Shown: piece by piece, positions 1-12,300 of the stretch
Numbering within the stretch: the first letter of the stretch is position 1
Layout: every line of letters begins with the position of its first letter
NCBI GenBank assembly: GCA_029721435.1
Contig: CM056592.1
Location: 35,661,611-35,725,610, forward strand
Direction: 5' to 3'
From: Gymnothorax reevesii
Lineage: Eukaryota; Chordata; Actinopteri; Anguilliformes; Muraenidae
DNA: 64,000 nt
Position numbers and translations under genes: made by a program
The notes under the pieces: model-generated
Told to the model about the DNA's origin: nothing
The model's database searches: none
What the model saw: only the letters and a program-made list of their open reading frames with translations

Positions 1-146
1 TTCCGTACTTCAGACCTCAAAGAATAACTACTGCTTGAGTTTTTGTTGAAGTTTGTTTGAAATTACACACATTAACGATTCTCTGCTCATATAATGGGAG
101 CTCATGTTACAAATACTCATTGCATATTTGTTTACCTTTTTCTCAG

Positions 147-216
147 GTTCAAAACAGTCCATTGCCTACTTTACCCTGAAACAAGTTGGTGCCCCACTAA
201 AAGAAAACGCGACTGA
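147..216 (+). CDS. rfng: Radical fringe terminal coding exon, copy A
   Basis: This is the last coding exon of a Fringe beta-1,3-N-acetylglucosaminyltransferase, the Golgi enzyme that extends O-fucose on Notch EGF repeats. A pyrimidine-rich acceptor ends with AG at 145-146. The exon starts at codon phase 2 and encodes FKTVHCLLYPETSWCPTKRK followed by two residues and a TGA at 214-216. The HC-LYP-T-WCP pattern is the conserved C-terminus of vertebrate Fringe proteins, and the position just before DCXR on the same strand matches known RFNG-DCXR synteny, so I call RFNG rather than LFNG or MFNG. The rest of the gene lies upstream of the window, which opens inside the last intron. Copy B at 30,221-30,290 has the same exon. 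Confidence 0.82.
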
Positions 217-1095
217 ATCCCAGTTTTGGACGCAATACAAGCAACTCCATTGCCTTTACCTGCTGGATTGCAGACTTCACTAGTCTGTTACCGACTCCAC
301 AGTCTGGTGTCCTTGGAGCTCTGCTCAGTTCACTCAGAACGAATCGTGATGCTGATAAGGAGATGTATTAAGAGCTTTATCTTGTCGTTGGTGGTGCTGT
401 GTAAGGTACTTCAGCAAAGAGCTGGGATGAGATGCAATATTAATTTATTTTTTTCTTGTCAAAGATTTCCTGGGCTTATTTTTGTACAGGCTCAGGATCC
501 GAAGGAACATTCTGGGAGGATTTTCTTGGAAAGTCAGTATTAAAAGGAGGAGTATATTTCAATCTGTTCTCCTGAATGCAGTTAAAGACTGAATAGATTT
601 TTTGTTGGTGCACAGCGTGCTGCGCAGTGGAGCCTGTAATTTGTCTTACCGTTTTTATGCTGGTGTTCGCTGGTTATCTTTACACAAGAACAAATATTCT
701 GGAAATCGTATTGCTGGATTTGAGTACTTGCTGTGTTACATTTAAATGAGAAATCAGTGGAAATGTTACATCAGAGGTGCAGATATTTGGTCGCAGATTT
801 GTTATTATTTTCATGATGCTGTATTTATGTACAGTGTTCTGTTTTTCTGTAAGTTAAAATTCCATGTGATTGACTGCTGCAGTATTTTAACTTGAGAGGA
901 AAGAGTTTGTGCTCCAGAGCTCACAGATGATTCTCGCAGGCCCAGAAAAACCAACGCTGAAGTGACTGACTGCACTGCAGGCCAGTGTTGAAGATCTGAA
1001 CAGGTTATGAGGGTTGCGATTTTTTTTATGTTTTGCTTTCTTCCATTGTATGTTTTTATTTACTTTTTTATTGAATAAATGGTACAACAGAACAC
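217..1095 (+). other. rfng: RFNG copy A 3' untranslated region
   Basis: Non-coding sequence follows the RFNG stop codon and ends near a canonical AATAAA at 1074-1079. It aligns closely with 30,291-31,170 downstream of the second RFNG copy. The open frame of 105 codons within it (226-543) is not in frame with the exon, is disrupted in copy B, and is not called as a gene. Confidence 0.6.
1074..1079 (+). terminator. Polyadenylation signal of RFNG copy A
   Basis: Canonical AATAAA in an AT-rich tail about 860 bp after the RFNG stop codon. The same hexamer is kept at 31,148-31,153 in copy B. Confidence 0.6.
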
Positions 1096-1099
1096 AGAA

Positions 1100-2860
1100 C
1101 TTTTTAAAATTATATTTAAACTGCAGTGTTGTAGAATTTATCTCCTTTTCTCCTTGTGATGTCCATTGATGTGCTTTTGATCATTTTGACTGCTGGGCAT
1201 TATCTCCACACTTGCCATACACTACAATTACATTTTAAATCATAATCAAAGTTCAAGAAAATGCACAATATTTAAACAAAACATGGGAAATGAGTCTGAG
1301 GACCTCTGTGTTCAGAAGTAATTTGAAACAGCAGAAATAAAGGTTATTTATTTGGCTCTGATTTAAATCGGAGGTTATAAAACTCGGTCCTGGTGCCCCC
1401 ATGTGTATGCTGGTTTTTGTTCCAACCTCAACCGCAAAAATAGATAAAACTAAATTAGTTAATTACTAATTAGGTGCAGTTCCTTTTAAAAGCATTTATT
1501 TTAACATCTTCCACCACTTATTGACAGAAATCTCCATGGGCGCCGTTTAGAATCAAAGACCCTTGAAGGTATTGTTAATTTTTTCTATACGGAGAGTAAT
1601 TTCAGGTTTATAACATTTTGAAATGGAACAAATGAGAGAAAATTGGTAAGCTCTGAATTAAGTTGCTGATCAGTTGTCTGGAATTCTTTCAAAATAACTT
1701 TGTTGAACTGTACAAGGATGACACAAGACATGTTTGAGTATTAGTAACTCACCCGATGAGTTGTTTTTGCGATCAAGTGTCCACGGTTTCACCTATTGAT
1801 TATTTCAATTTATTAAATAGTTTTTATGGAATTCTTTATGATCACAATGTGGATATGGATTTTGTTTTCTTCATGGCTTTTGTGGGTATCTGTTAAAATG
1901 TGGCGTAATAAATAAATGCACATAATAAAGACAAATTAACAGCTTGTGAAAATCCAACGATTACTATTGTGGGAGGGGAAAAAAAACCAGCATACACGGG
2001 GCGCCGGTGTTCGGTGCCGAAGAACCTCGCCTTGCCTAACTGCAGTTAACACGTCTGGTCAACCGAGGCTTTTTGGCACACAAAGCTTTAGGGCACGAGA
2101 CATTGAGCGTGCTGATATACCTCGAGGTTTTCCGGCACGAGGTTTTTCGGCACTGGACACCGGGACCGAGTGTGGGAACCACGAACATAAATGACTTCCT
2201 CTCCTCAAATCCGTGTGCAACGCTCTGCTATATCATCAATATCTCTTCCTTTCAAATGTGAACCTAATTTCCACTGTGTCGATCGTAACTGTTACGTGTG
2301 AAATTCCGATCATTTCAGTTGACTTGAATATAACTGTTCTGTAACTTATGCATCTTCAAGACCAAGATCCTGGGTGGAAATACAGCTGCTATAAATCACG
2401 CAGCTTGACACAAGCTGTCACCCTTGTGGTACGCATGTGCCAACACAGTATACATTGTATTTTACTTTTTGAAAGAATATGCCAAAAATAGCAGAGACAA
2501 GGTCTTGGCTTGCTCACTTGCCAATTGTGCGGATTCCAAAACTAATTTCTTTTTTTTACGATCTGCGAAAACGGATCACGCTGTCTCTGGCCGCCTGTGT
2601 AAATCACATGCTGGAGCTGTTCTTTGAACACCCCTCTGAAGGTCCTGCCACGCCACTGAGCTGCAACAGTTTATTTTGGGCAGGAAACGTGATGCTAAAT
2701 GCGTAAAAAATGAAGATCTATTAAAGATGACATTCGGTCGCCTTTACGATTTAAGGACATGCAATTACAGGATGTGACTTCGCACAAAAGAACACTGAGT
2801 GAAGAGCACTGGTGGATTTTACCCAACTCAGCGCGTAATTACATGTTCTGTCCTCAAATC
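1100..2860. other. Intergenic DNA between RFNG-A and DCXR-A
   Basis: No gene is supported here. Positions 1,100-1,757 align with 31,170-31,817 in copy B, and alignment resumes at about 2,845 (copy B about 50,995). The 1.1 kb between them has no counterpart in copy B, where 19 kb of transposon-rich DNA occupies the interval. A CpG-bearing stretch lies at about 1,990-2,180 without a recognisable coding frame. Confidence 0.6.
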
Positions 2861-3253
2861 CACTGCTGCTCCGTCGGACTCTTATCGAGCTGCAACTTCA
2901 AGTTGAACTTCGTGCTGCTGATCTAGTTCAAGCCCACTGACCGCATTCGACGGGGGAAGGCGCATTGGTAACACATGGATTCATGGTTCTAGCGTATATC
3001 GCAATAAACGGAGATGTATGCCACCAGCTTGGCTTGATGCCTTATCTATTTTACTAAGCGGAAGTTGAATCTTGAGAGGCCTGGTTGGTAAAACAGCTAC
3101 GAATACGCCGTGTATTTATTAGTGCGTTGCGGGAATGCATATCAATACGTTTTAATTGCCCTCCATGTTCGTCTAACCGTGCTCTACATTTCACGGACTT
3201 TTCCAACCTTTTCATTTTCCTTTCAGCTGTATTTGATCGTGATACACTGAGGT

Positions 3254-3305
3254 ATGGAGATCACATTCGCTGGGAAGACAGCCCTGGTAACTGGAGCAGG
3301 GAAGG
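3254..3305 (+). CDS. dcxr: dcxr copy A coding exon 1
   Basis: Residues 1-17 plus one base. It encodes [17 protein letters not shown], the first beta strand and the start of the glycine-rich NADPH loop. The donor is GTACG. T9 differs from R9 in copy B and human. Confidence 0.9.
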
Positions 3306-6300
3306 GTACGTCCGTTTAGCGAACGCGACTGCTTCTATAAATGAAGAGACAGTGCCACCACATGGTAACCACCGTTGAAAGGCTATAAAATTCTTTCAAA
3401 TTAATCGTCGGAGCAGTCGTTGTTAATTTTTTATTCTTTTGAACCGGGGTTCCCAAACTTGGACCTGGACCTTGGATCTTACATATTGAGGCTTATTAGT
3501 GTAAATGATCCCTATGAATATGGGTGGCGCAGTTGAGACAAATTAGCAACTCATTGAAATTCTGGAATTGTCGGTTATGCTGGAACAAAAACCAGGAAAC
3601 AGTAGGTCTCCAGGACCGAGTTTGGGTTCCCCTGCTCTTGAGTTTTGGCGCTTTCAAGCATTCTTAAACATTTGCCTCAAATACACTTATGGCTAATTGT
3701 AGATTGAAAACAAAGGTTCTCCGCTGCTCCACGATATCAGCATCCATGTCACAGGAAGAAATGACCTTTCTGACAGGATGAAAGTTTGGTCACTCAGAGA
3801 GTGACGCGCAGCATCATTCTTTGTTGTATCGCAGGCATCGGCAGGAGCACGGCGTTAGCATTGGCTCGTTGCGGAGCAGAGGTCATCGCGGTCACTCGCA
3901 CTCAGGCTGACCTGGACAGCCTCCTCCTCGAGGTAATGCCCCAGATAGATGCGCACGCTTGGATTGCGCTCCTGAGGTTCCACACTGAGCTATTGTTGCC
4001 CCGCCATGCATCCATACCATCATTCTGACAGGCTGAATAACGTGTGCTTTTTTAGCAGTTGCCCCCGTGTCACTGCATCAATATTTCAATGATTCCTCCG
4101 AAACTTTTTTGGTCCCAAGTGTGCCTCCATTCGGCCCGTGTGCGTGGATCTGAGCGACTGGGAGGCCACCGACGCCGCTCTAAAGGACTTGGGCCCCGTG
4201 GACCTGCTAGTGAACAATGCAGGATGCAGTCTTACAGCTCCATTTCTCGAAGCCACCCCTGATCAGTTTGACAAGTAACTTTTTTTTTTTTCTCCATGGA
4301 TTAATGAGTGGTCTGCATTTGTTTTGTGCATCTAAATGCGTTACTTCATCTCAAAGGGTGTGAAAACAAAAATCTGGAAAATTGCTTGAATACATTCCTT
4401 TGAGAAAGAAGATAAAATTTTAAAAATCTAGTTTCTTTGGATAGATTGTTTTGGCTTAAGCCAAAAACGTCAATGTGGCGTATCTATAAAAACATTTGGA
4501 GCTGTGAAAAAGTATTTGCCCACTTCCTGATTTTTTTTTTTTTGCATATTTTCACTTGTTTCAGACCATCAAACAAATTTTAATATACTGTTCCAAAAAA
4601 GAAACTATACAAATATTGAATTATTGATTACACTTTCTTTTCAATATGTTTTCCACATGTGTCAAAACATTTCATGTATAATAAATTGATGCTAACAACA
4701 ATGTATAGTTTCTTTTTTGGAAGAGTATATTAGACAAAGATAATTTGAGTAAATAAAAAATGCAGGTTTTAAATGATGATTTCATTTACTGAGGGAGAAA
4801 GCTATCTGAACCTACCTGGCCCGATGTGAAAAAGGGATTGCCCCCTAAACCTAACAACTGCAATCAAGCGTTTGCGATAACTGGCAATGAGTCTTTCACA
4901 TCACTGTGGAGGAATTTTGGCCCATACTTTGCAGAATTGTCTTAATTCAGCCACATTGGAGGGTTTTTGAGCATGAAAGGCCTGTTTAAGGTAATGCTAC
5001 AGTATATAAATCGGATTTAAGCCCGGACTTTGACAAGATCACTCCAAAACCTTAATTTAGTTTTTTTAAAGCCATTCCGAGGTGGACTTACTGGTGTGTT
5101 TCGGATCATTGTCCTGCTGCGTAACCCAAGTGCGCTTGAGCTTGAGGTCATAAACTGATGGTCGGACAGTCTCCTTCAGGATTTTCCGGTAGAGAGCAGA
5201 ATTCATGGTTCCATCAATTACGGCAAGTCATCCAGCTCCTGAAGCAGCAAAGCAGCCCCAGACTATCACACTACTACCATTATGTTTGACTGTTGGTATG
5301 ATGTTCTTATTATGAAATGCTGTGGTAGTTTTACGCCAGATGTAATGGGACGCACACGTTACAAAAAGTTCTACTTTTGTCTGACCAGTCCACATAATAT
5401 TTTCCCAAAAGTCTTGGGGATCATCAAGATGTTTTTTGGCAAATATGAGACAAGCCTTTGTGTTCTTTTTGGTCAGCAATGATTTTCGCCTTGGAAACCT
5501 CCCATGGATGCCATTTTTGCTCAGTCTCTTTCTTATTGTTGAATCATGAACGCTGACTTTAATGGAGGCAAGTGAGGCCTGAAGTTCTTTAGATGTTGTT
5601 CTTGGTTCTTGTGTGACCTCTTGGATGAGTCGACGATGTACTCTTGTGATGCGTTCCAATCCGAAAAAATGCTTGCTTCGTTGTGTTCACTCGCCCTCCA
5701 ATCGAGGGGGGAATCCCCAAAAAATCCCAGATGTAAGATGGTTGCTACTTGTAGGGTCGTTCCAATCCAGTTTTGCGGAGGGGAGGGCGCATTTTCATTT
5801 GCTCAAGCCCTCGATTATCCTCCCTCAAATGAAGCCAACACCGAGCATCCCTCCAACTTTCATATTGCCCAGAATGCTTTGCTCATTCTCCCTCGGTCTA
5901 AATTTCATGTCCGCCATTTTTTCTCTGCCTGCAAAAGGGGGAATTGTGGCAGGGAAAGTGCCAAACAAATGTAAGAATTGTATACGAGTAGTGTTTAATT
6001 TATGACAGAGTTATATGCAAATAGCGAAATTTGGGGGTGAGGGGCATCGGTTTCGCATTATTTTTTAAGCATTTCACTTTACGTTCATTTTTGCTGTAGC
6101 TAGCCTATAGCATTAGCGAGGACTGTTGCGGAGCTTAAAGCTACTTTCACACCAGACGCGAAACTAATTTTTCGCGCAACAGATTACACTCAAAGTCAAC
6201 GCAAAGACACGAATGCACACAAAACACGTGTATTTGCATCTTTGCATTGACTTTGAATGCAATATGTCGTGCAAAAAATTTGTTTCGTGTCTGGGATGAA

Positions 6301-9300
6301 AACCAGCTTTATTTACCCATAGAACAGTCACACCGCTGCAGCAATCAAACGAGCAAGCTGTCTTCTACTTGTCATAAACATGCGATTCGCTTTCGCTTGA
6401 ACTGTAAAAGGAAAAAGGTACAGGTAACTAACTTAGTCGGCTCCATGGTAACACAAACTTCCCGTTGGCTTGTTGACAAACGTTGAAGTGTGGAAGAAAC
6501 GCAGCGTGGGTTGTTCCAATCCGATTTCCACAACCCTCCGCCGAAGTCCCCTCTATTGCCCTCCTTCGCTCGGGAAGGGCTTACTCGCCTGCTGCGTCAT
6601 TCAGAGGGCTCACTCGAGTGGAGGGAAGAAGTGAAGGGAGTATCTTATTTCGGATTGGAACGCAGCCTTGGAATAATTTTGGTTGGCCAGCCACTCCTGG
6701 GAAGTTTCACCACTGTTCCAAGTTTTCTCCATTTGTGGGTAATGGCTCTGACCGTGATTCGCCGGAGTCCCAAAGCCTTTGACCCCTTCCAATGACTATG
6801 TTTCTCATCTATTCTGGGATTTCTTTAGATTGTGGCATGATGTGATGCTTTTTGAGATCTTTTAGCCTACTTCACTTTGTCAGACAGGTTCGATTTAAGT
6901 GATTTCCTGATTCGACAGGTCTGGCAGTAATCAGGCCTGGCTGCAACTAGTGAAATTGAACTAAAAAAAATCTTATTCAACAGGGGGGGATAACTTATAA
7001 AAAACTGCATTTTGTATTTACTTACTTTACTTTTCACGGCACTGTATATAGCGAGTAATTTTTAAGATGTTTGGAAATTTTTCATTGAATAAAAATACTG
7101 AGAGGTAGTCTTTGCATTTAAAATGTTGATGTTTGCTAATTTAATAAAAATGGCAATGATCCAGTTACTGACTGATAAATAAAGTAAAAGACATCACAGT
7201 TAACAAATTCAACTGGGATTAGTGAGGTGAAATAAACATTATTTTGGTGAAGTTCTGTTTGTGGAATGGGATGGGGGGGGAGCTTGATCACCTGATCTGG
7301 TTTGATCAAGTCCAAGATAGAACATTCAATAAGTATTAAATATAAGTAAGCCTCAGTATTTCAGCGAAAGTAAACATAACCACATAACCTCTCACTTTTT
7401 CAGAATGCTTGACATCAATCTTAAAGGGGCCCTGCATGTTTCTCAGGTAAGTGCCTGTCACCACATGTGCGTTGCTCATTCGGAGACATAGGAGTTAAAG
7501 GTGCCTTGTCTCTCTCTCACCCTCGGGGTGCAGATTGTGGCTCGAGGGATGAAGGCCAGAGGTGCTGGTGGCTCCATTGTTAACGTCTCAAGCCAGGCAT
7601 CGCAGCGTCCATTAAGAAACCATGCAATATACTGTGAGTAGCCTTGGCCGTTAACCCTAGTCCTGCTGGTCGCCAATTTATAGAGGACCCTGACTCATTT
7701 CCCTGTGTGTCGGTCGTCGATATATATCGTTTCTCGATAGCTATTTTCCCGTGTGCTGGTCCTCGATAAGCTTTAGCCTAGAGACAGGACTGGGGTCAAT
7801 ATGAATTCCTGGCTAGTTCTGTTCCTCCAGTTAGAATTTAAGTCCCAGCATTTACACTGAGTTTTGACGAATCCACAAATTACTACAAGTAGATGGGGTT
7901 GTGACAAGCTAACACAGAGCCTAATGATGCGCACATTTTGAGGGAAAATCAAGCAAATGGGAAATTAGTGCTCAGCACTGTGTACTGTATTCTGCAAATT
8001 ATTTGTCCTCCATACAGGTGCGTCCAAAGCTGCCCTTGACATGCTGACCAGAGTGATGGCTATGGAACTTGCAACATATCAGGTGGTGCACAATTTACCA
8101 CTGCACTGCAAACTGTAGCTGATGCGTGCACTCTGCCACTCATCGAAGAGTTTCACTTGCTTTACAGCGAATTGTATGACATGAAATGTGCAACATGTGC
8201 AGCTTTACTCAGACTTACAAGTTAAATTATTATATGTAATCTGGGGATCCTTCCGGTTTTAAAATCTCAGAACCCGATTTACACCTTAGTTCTCGTTGAC
8301 TCATTTGAACATACAGCGGGGAAAATAAGTGTTGAACGCGTCAAAATTTTTCTCAGTAAATATATTTCTAATGGGGCTGTTGACATGAAATTTTCACCAG
8401 ATTTTGGTAACAACCCAAGTAATCCACACATGCAAAGAAATCAATATAACTGAAGTCCATAAATTAAGTTATATGTAATAAAGTGGAATGACACAGGGGA
8501 TAAATATTGAACACGAGGAAAATGAGGTGCAAAAAGGCATGGAAAGCCAAGAAACCAGCTGAAATCTGTCAGTATATAGAAAGCAATCCTGCCCCCCCAT
8601 CATTGCAAATTAATATCAGCTGGTTTAGTCCTAATTGATGGCCGATAAAAAGGTTTCTCATTACCAAGGTGTCACACAAGAAGCATCTTGTGATGGGTAA
8701 AAGGAAAGAGCTCTGTCAAGACCTTCGCAAAATTATTGTGGCAAAACATACTGATGGCATTAGTTATAGAGGTATTTCTAAACTTCTGAATGTTCCAGTG
8801 AGCACCATTGGGGCCATAATCCAGAAGTGGAAAGAACATCATTTCACCATAAAGCAGTCATGACCAGGTGCTGTTTGCAAGATTTCTGACAGAGGAGTAA
8901 GAAGAATAATCAGAAGAGTTGTCCAAGAGCCAAGGACCACTAGTGGAGAGCTTCAGAAGGACCTGGAATTAGCAGGTACAGTTGTTTCAAAGAAAACAAT
9001 AAGTAATGCACTCAACCACCATGGCCTCTACGCACACTCACCACGCAAGACTCCATTGCTGAAGAAAAAGCATGTTGAAGCTCGTTTAAAGTTTGCTGCA
9101 CAGCATGTGGACAAGCCTATTGAAATACTGGGAGAATATTGTCAGGTTAGATGAGACAAAAATTGAACTCTTTGAATGTCATTGCACATACCATGTTTGG
9201 AGGACAAACGGCACTGCATGTCACCCCCAAAACACCATAACAACAGAGAAGTTTGGAGGTGGGAACATCATGGTGTGAGGCCGCCTTTCAGAATATGGCA

Positions 9301-12300
9301 CTGGCAAATTTCATATAATTGAAGGGAGTATGAAAGGAGAAATTTATTGAGACATTCTTGCTGCTGAGGCATTCTGCTGCGATCTACTAGGATGCTGAAG
9401 TTGAAATGAGGGTTGGCTTATCAGCAAGACAATGATCCCAAACACACAGCTAAAGAAGCTCTCAATTTGCTTCAGAGAAAGAAAATAAAGCTGTAAGAAT
9501 GGCCCAGTCAATCACCCGACTTTAATCCAATTGAAAATCTATGGAAAGAACTGAAGATCAGAGTTCAGAGAAGAGGCCCCCGGAACCTTTGAAGATTTGA
9601 AGACAGTTTGTGTGGAAGAATGGGCCAGAATCACACCTGAGCAGTACATGCAACTGGATTCTCCATACAGGAGGTGTCTAGGAGCCCGTCATTACCAAGA
9701 AAGGCTTTTCTACTAAGTATTAAATAAATTTCAGTAAGCGTGTTCAATACTTTTTCCACGTGTCATTCCACTTTATTACACATAATCTAATTTGTGGACT
9801 TATGTGTTTCAATTTCTTTGTAAGTGTGGATTACTTGGGTTGTTACCGACAGTTGGTGAAAATTTCATGCCAACAGCCCCATTAGGAATATATTTACTGA
9901 GAAAAATGACAACCCTTTCAATACTTATTTCCCCGCTGTATTATAACTATCATGAAGAGCTCAATAAATTTACTTAATCCACACCGTATGCTCAGGTACA
10001 ATAGTAATTGGCTCCAAGTAACTGAGTATCTGAAAATTAAGCTAATGCTGAAATGCCTACCAAGTCCACGAAGAGATACCGAAGGGCTTGCAGTTTCTCC
10101 AATCTGAAATTTTGTGAATTAATTGCTTTTTCTGAGAAATGCGAGCTGTGATACCTGCCAAAAGGAATGTTAATAAGCTCGGAGTTACTATCCAAACTTT
10201 TGTACATGCGTCCACTATCATTCTTTGTATATCTTACTCTAAAAAATGATCAGTGCGTTAACATTTCCGGGATATTCCTTTTGCTGCCGAGGTTGTTTTT
10301 AAACTTTTCTGTTTTGTACAAGATATGTATGCCAGTGTAGACCACATTTTTGCATGTAACAGTGTATGAATGTTTACATTATTAACTAAAGTGAACATTC
10401 TGTTGGCTGCATCTCCATATTCCCAGATCAGGGTGAACGCTGTAAATCCCACCGTGGTCATGACTCCGATGGGCATCGCCTTCTGGAGTGACCCAGATAA
10501 GGTCAAAGCCATGAAGTCGTTGATTCCTCTGGGAAAATTTGCAGGTCGGCCTTCCATTTTGCTCTGTGGCTGAAGACACTCTTTCAAACTATATGTTGAG
10601 GCGATTCAACTCGGAGGCACGCAGCCTCAACCTCAAACACAAACTTATCACTTAGGTTTTCCCTTTAGGAGGGTAAAAGTCAGAAAAATCATTTTTCTCA
10701 TATTTTTGGACTATGCCACATACATATGTGAACACATCAGGTAAAAAAATTACATTTCATGACTCGTGGGCTTTTTTTTTTTTTGCTTTTTGCTATAGTG
10801 TTTTTTATTTGTACCTGTAAAGTATTTGATGTCAGAAAAATTCGAGTGATTCCCCTATTTGTTTCAATGGAATCATGCGACAAGTAAACTGCAATCAAGT
10901 ACAAAACCTAAAACCAGTGAAGTTGGCACATTATGTAAATCGTAGATAAAAACAGAATACAATGATTTGCAAATCCTTTTCAACTTATATTCAATTGAAT
11001 AGGACTTGTGTTGTTTCCCTTGCAGTCCAATCCATTGCAGGCTAGATTTCATGGTCCTTAAAAAATTCTGACAAAACTCAATGATCTCAATTACATTGCG
11101 AAGACTCCAGATAGGAGAAAGCCAAAACAGTTGTGTCACATTAACATGCTGTAGCCTTATCATGATAGGAATGCTAGGGTTGCAGCTGTCACTTCAGATC
11201 CTCCTATGGCCGAGACTTCTGAAGATGAGGGGGAGTTTCAAGATGATGAACCAAGAATTAAAACTGAAGTTCTTTCATGTAAATTGTCAAATTCTGCAGA
11301 ATCTTGATGTAAAACTCCAGCACTTAGAACAACTCACCTCTCATCAGTTTGAGGGGTTGATAAAGAAATATAAAGATCTTTTCCCTGATGTTCCAAAGAG
11401 TTTCTATAGCCTCTCATGATGTAGATGTTGGTGATGCCAAACCAATAAAACCGCATCCGTACCAGATGAATCCTGAAAAGAGAAAGATTGCTGAGAAAGA
11501 GGTTGAGTACATGTTAGAACATGATATTATCAGACCCTCTAACTTAGATTGGAGTTCACCCTGTGTGCTAGTTCAAAACCTGATGGAAGTACTAGGTTCT
11601 GTACAGATGATCGCAAAGTTAATTCTGAAACTAGAACTGATGTGTTTCCAATACCTAGGACTGATGATTGTATTGATAGAGTAGAGCAAGCAAAGTTTCT
11701 GACCAAGATTGATTTATTGAAGGGTTATTGGTGTGTGCTTTTAACTGAGACGGCCAAGAGCATCTCTGCTTTTGCCACACCATCTGGGTTATACCAGTAT
11801 GAAGTCCTACCCTTTGGCATGAAAAATGCCCCAGCCACGTTCCAAAGGATGATAGTCTACAATCGCCGGATTGCCACACACGGGTGCGTATATCAACGAC
11901 CTGATCACATGGAGTGACTCCTGGGAAGAACATCTGAAAGATGTAGAGACGTTGTTTCAGCGCATGACCCAGGCTAACCTGACTGTTAACCTGAACAAGA
12001 GTGACTTTGGTTGTGCTACTGTCACGCATCTTGGCTACGTCATTGGCTAGGGTAAGGTGGCACCCATAAATACTAAAGTCCATGCCATCATGGACTTTCC
12101 AGTCCCTGACAACAAAAAAGCTTTGCGCAGCTTCCTTGGAATGATCGGGTACTACCGCAAGTTCTGCAAGAACTTTGCTGAGATTGCTCTCAGTCTCACC
12201 AACCAACTGAAGAAAGGCGTAAAGTTCACTTGGGATGAAGCATGCCAAAAAGCCTTTGATCGCCTGAAGTCTCTGCTGTGTCACTTCCCCGTGCTCAAAT

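Larger units (their letters stand above)
4496..7044 (-). mobile_element. Decayed Tc1-like DNA transposon in DCXR-A intron 3
   Basis: The ends resemble CAGTGCCATGAAAAAGTATTT and its complement next to TA, as in the orthologous element at 55,873-57,353. Transposase remnants read on the - strand, including [13 protein letters not shown] (HTH/linker) and [13 protein letters not shown] at about 5,228-5,659. The first catalytic aspartate region reads [10 protein letters not shown] instead of the usual WSDETKVELF, so the first D is lost. The coding region is interrupted by a separate element at 5,651-6,663. Presence at the same intron position in both copies dates the insertion before the duplication. 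Not functional. Confidence 0.8.

Noticed and set aside
226..543. 105-codon open frame after RFNG-A
   Set aside because: It overlaps the terminal exon's 3' UTR in a different setting, has no homologue-like motif and is broken in copy B.
3085..3378. 97-codon open frame covering the start of DCXR-A
   Set aside because: It is in the wrong frame; the real exon reads [17 protein letters not shown] from 3,254 and splices at 3,305. The same applies to 52,094-52,492.
10258..10587. - strand open frames over DCXR exon 7
   Set aside because: Shadow of exon 7, which has conserved SDR sequence and splice sites on the + strand. The same applies to 61,751-61,981.
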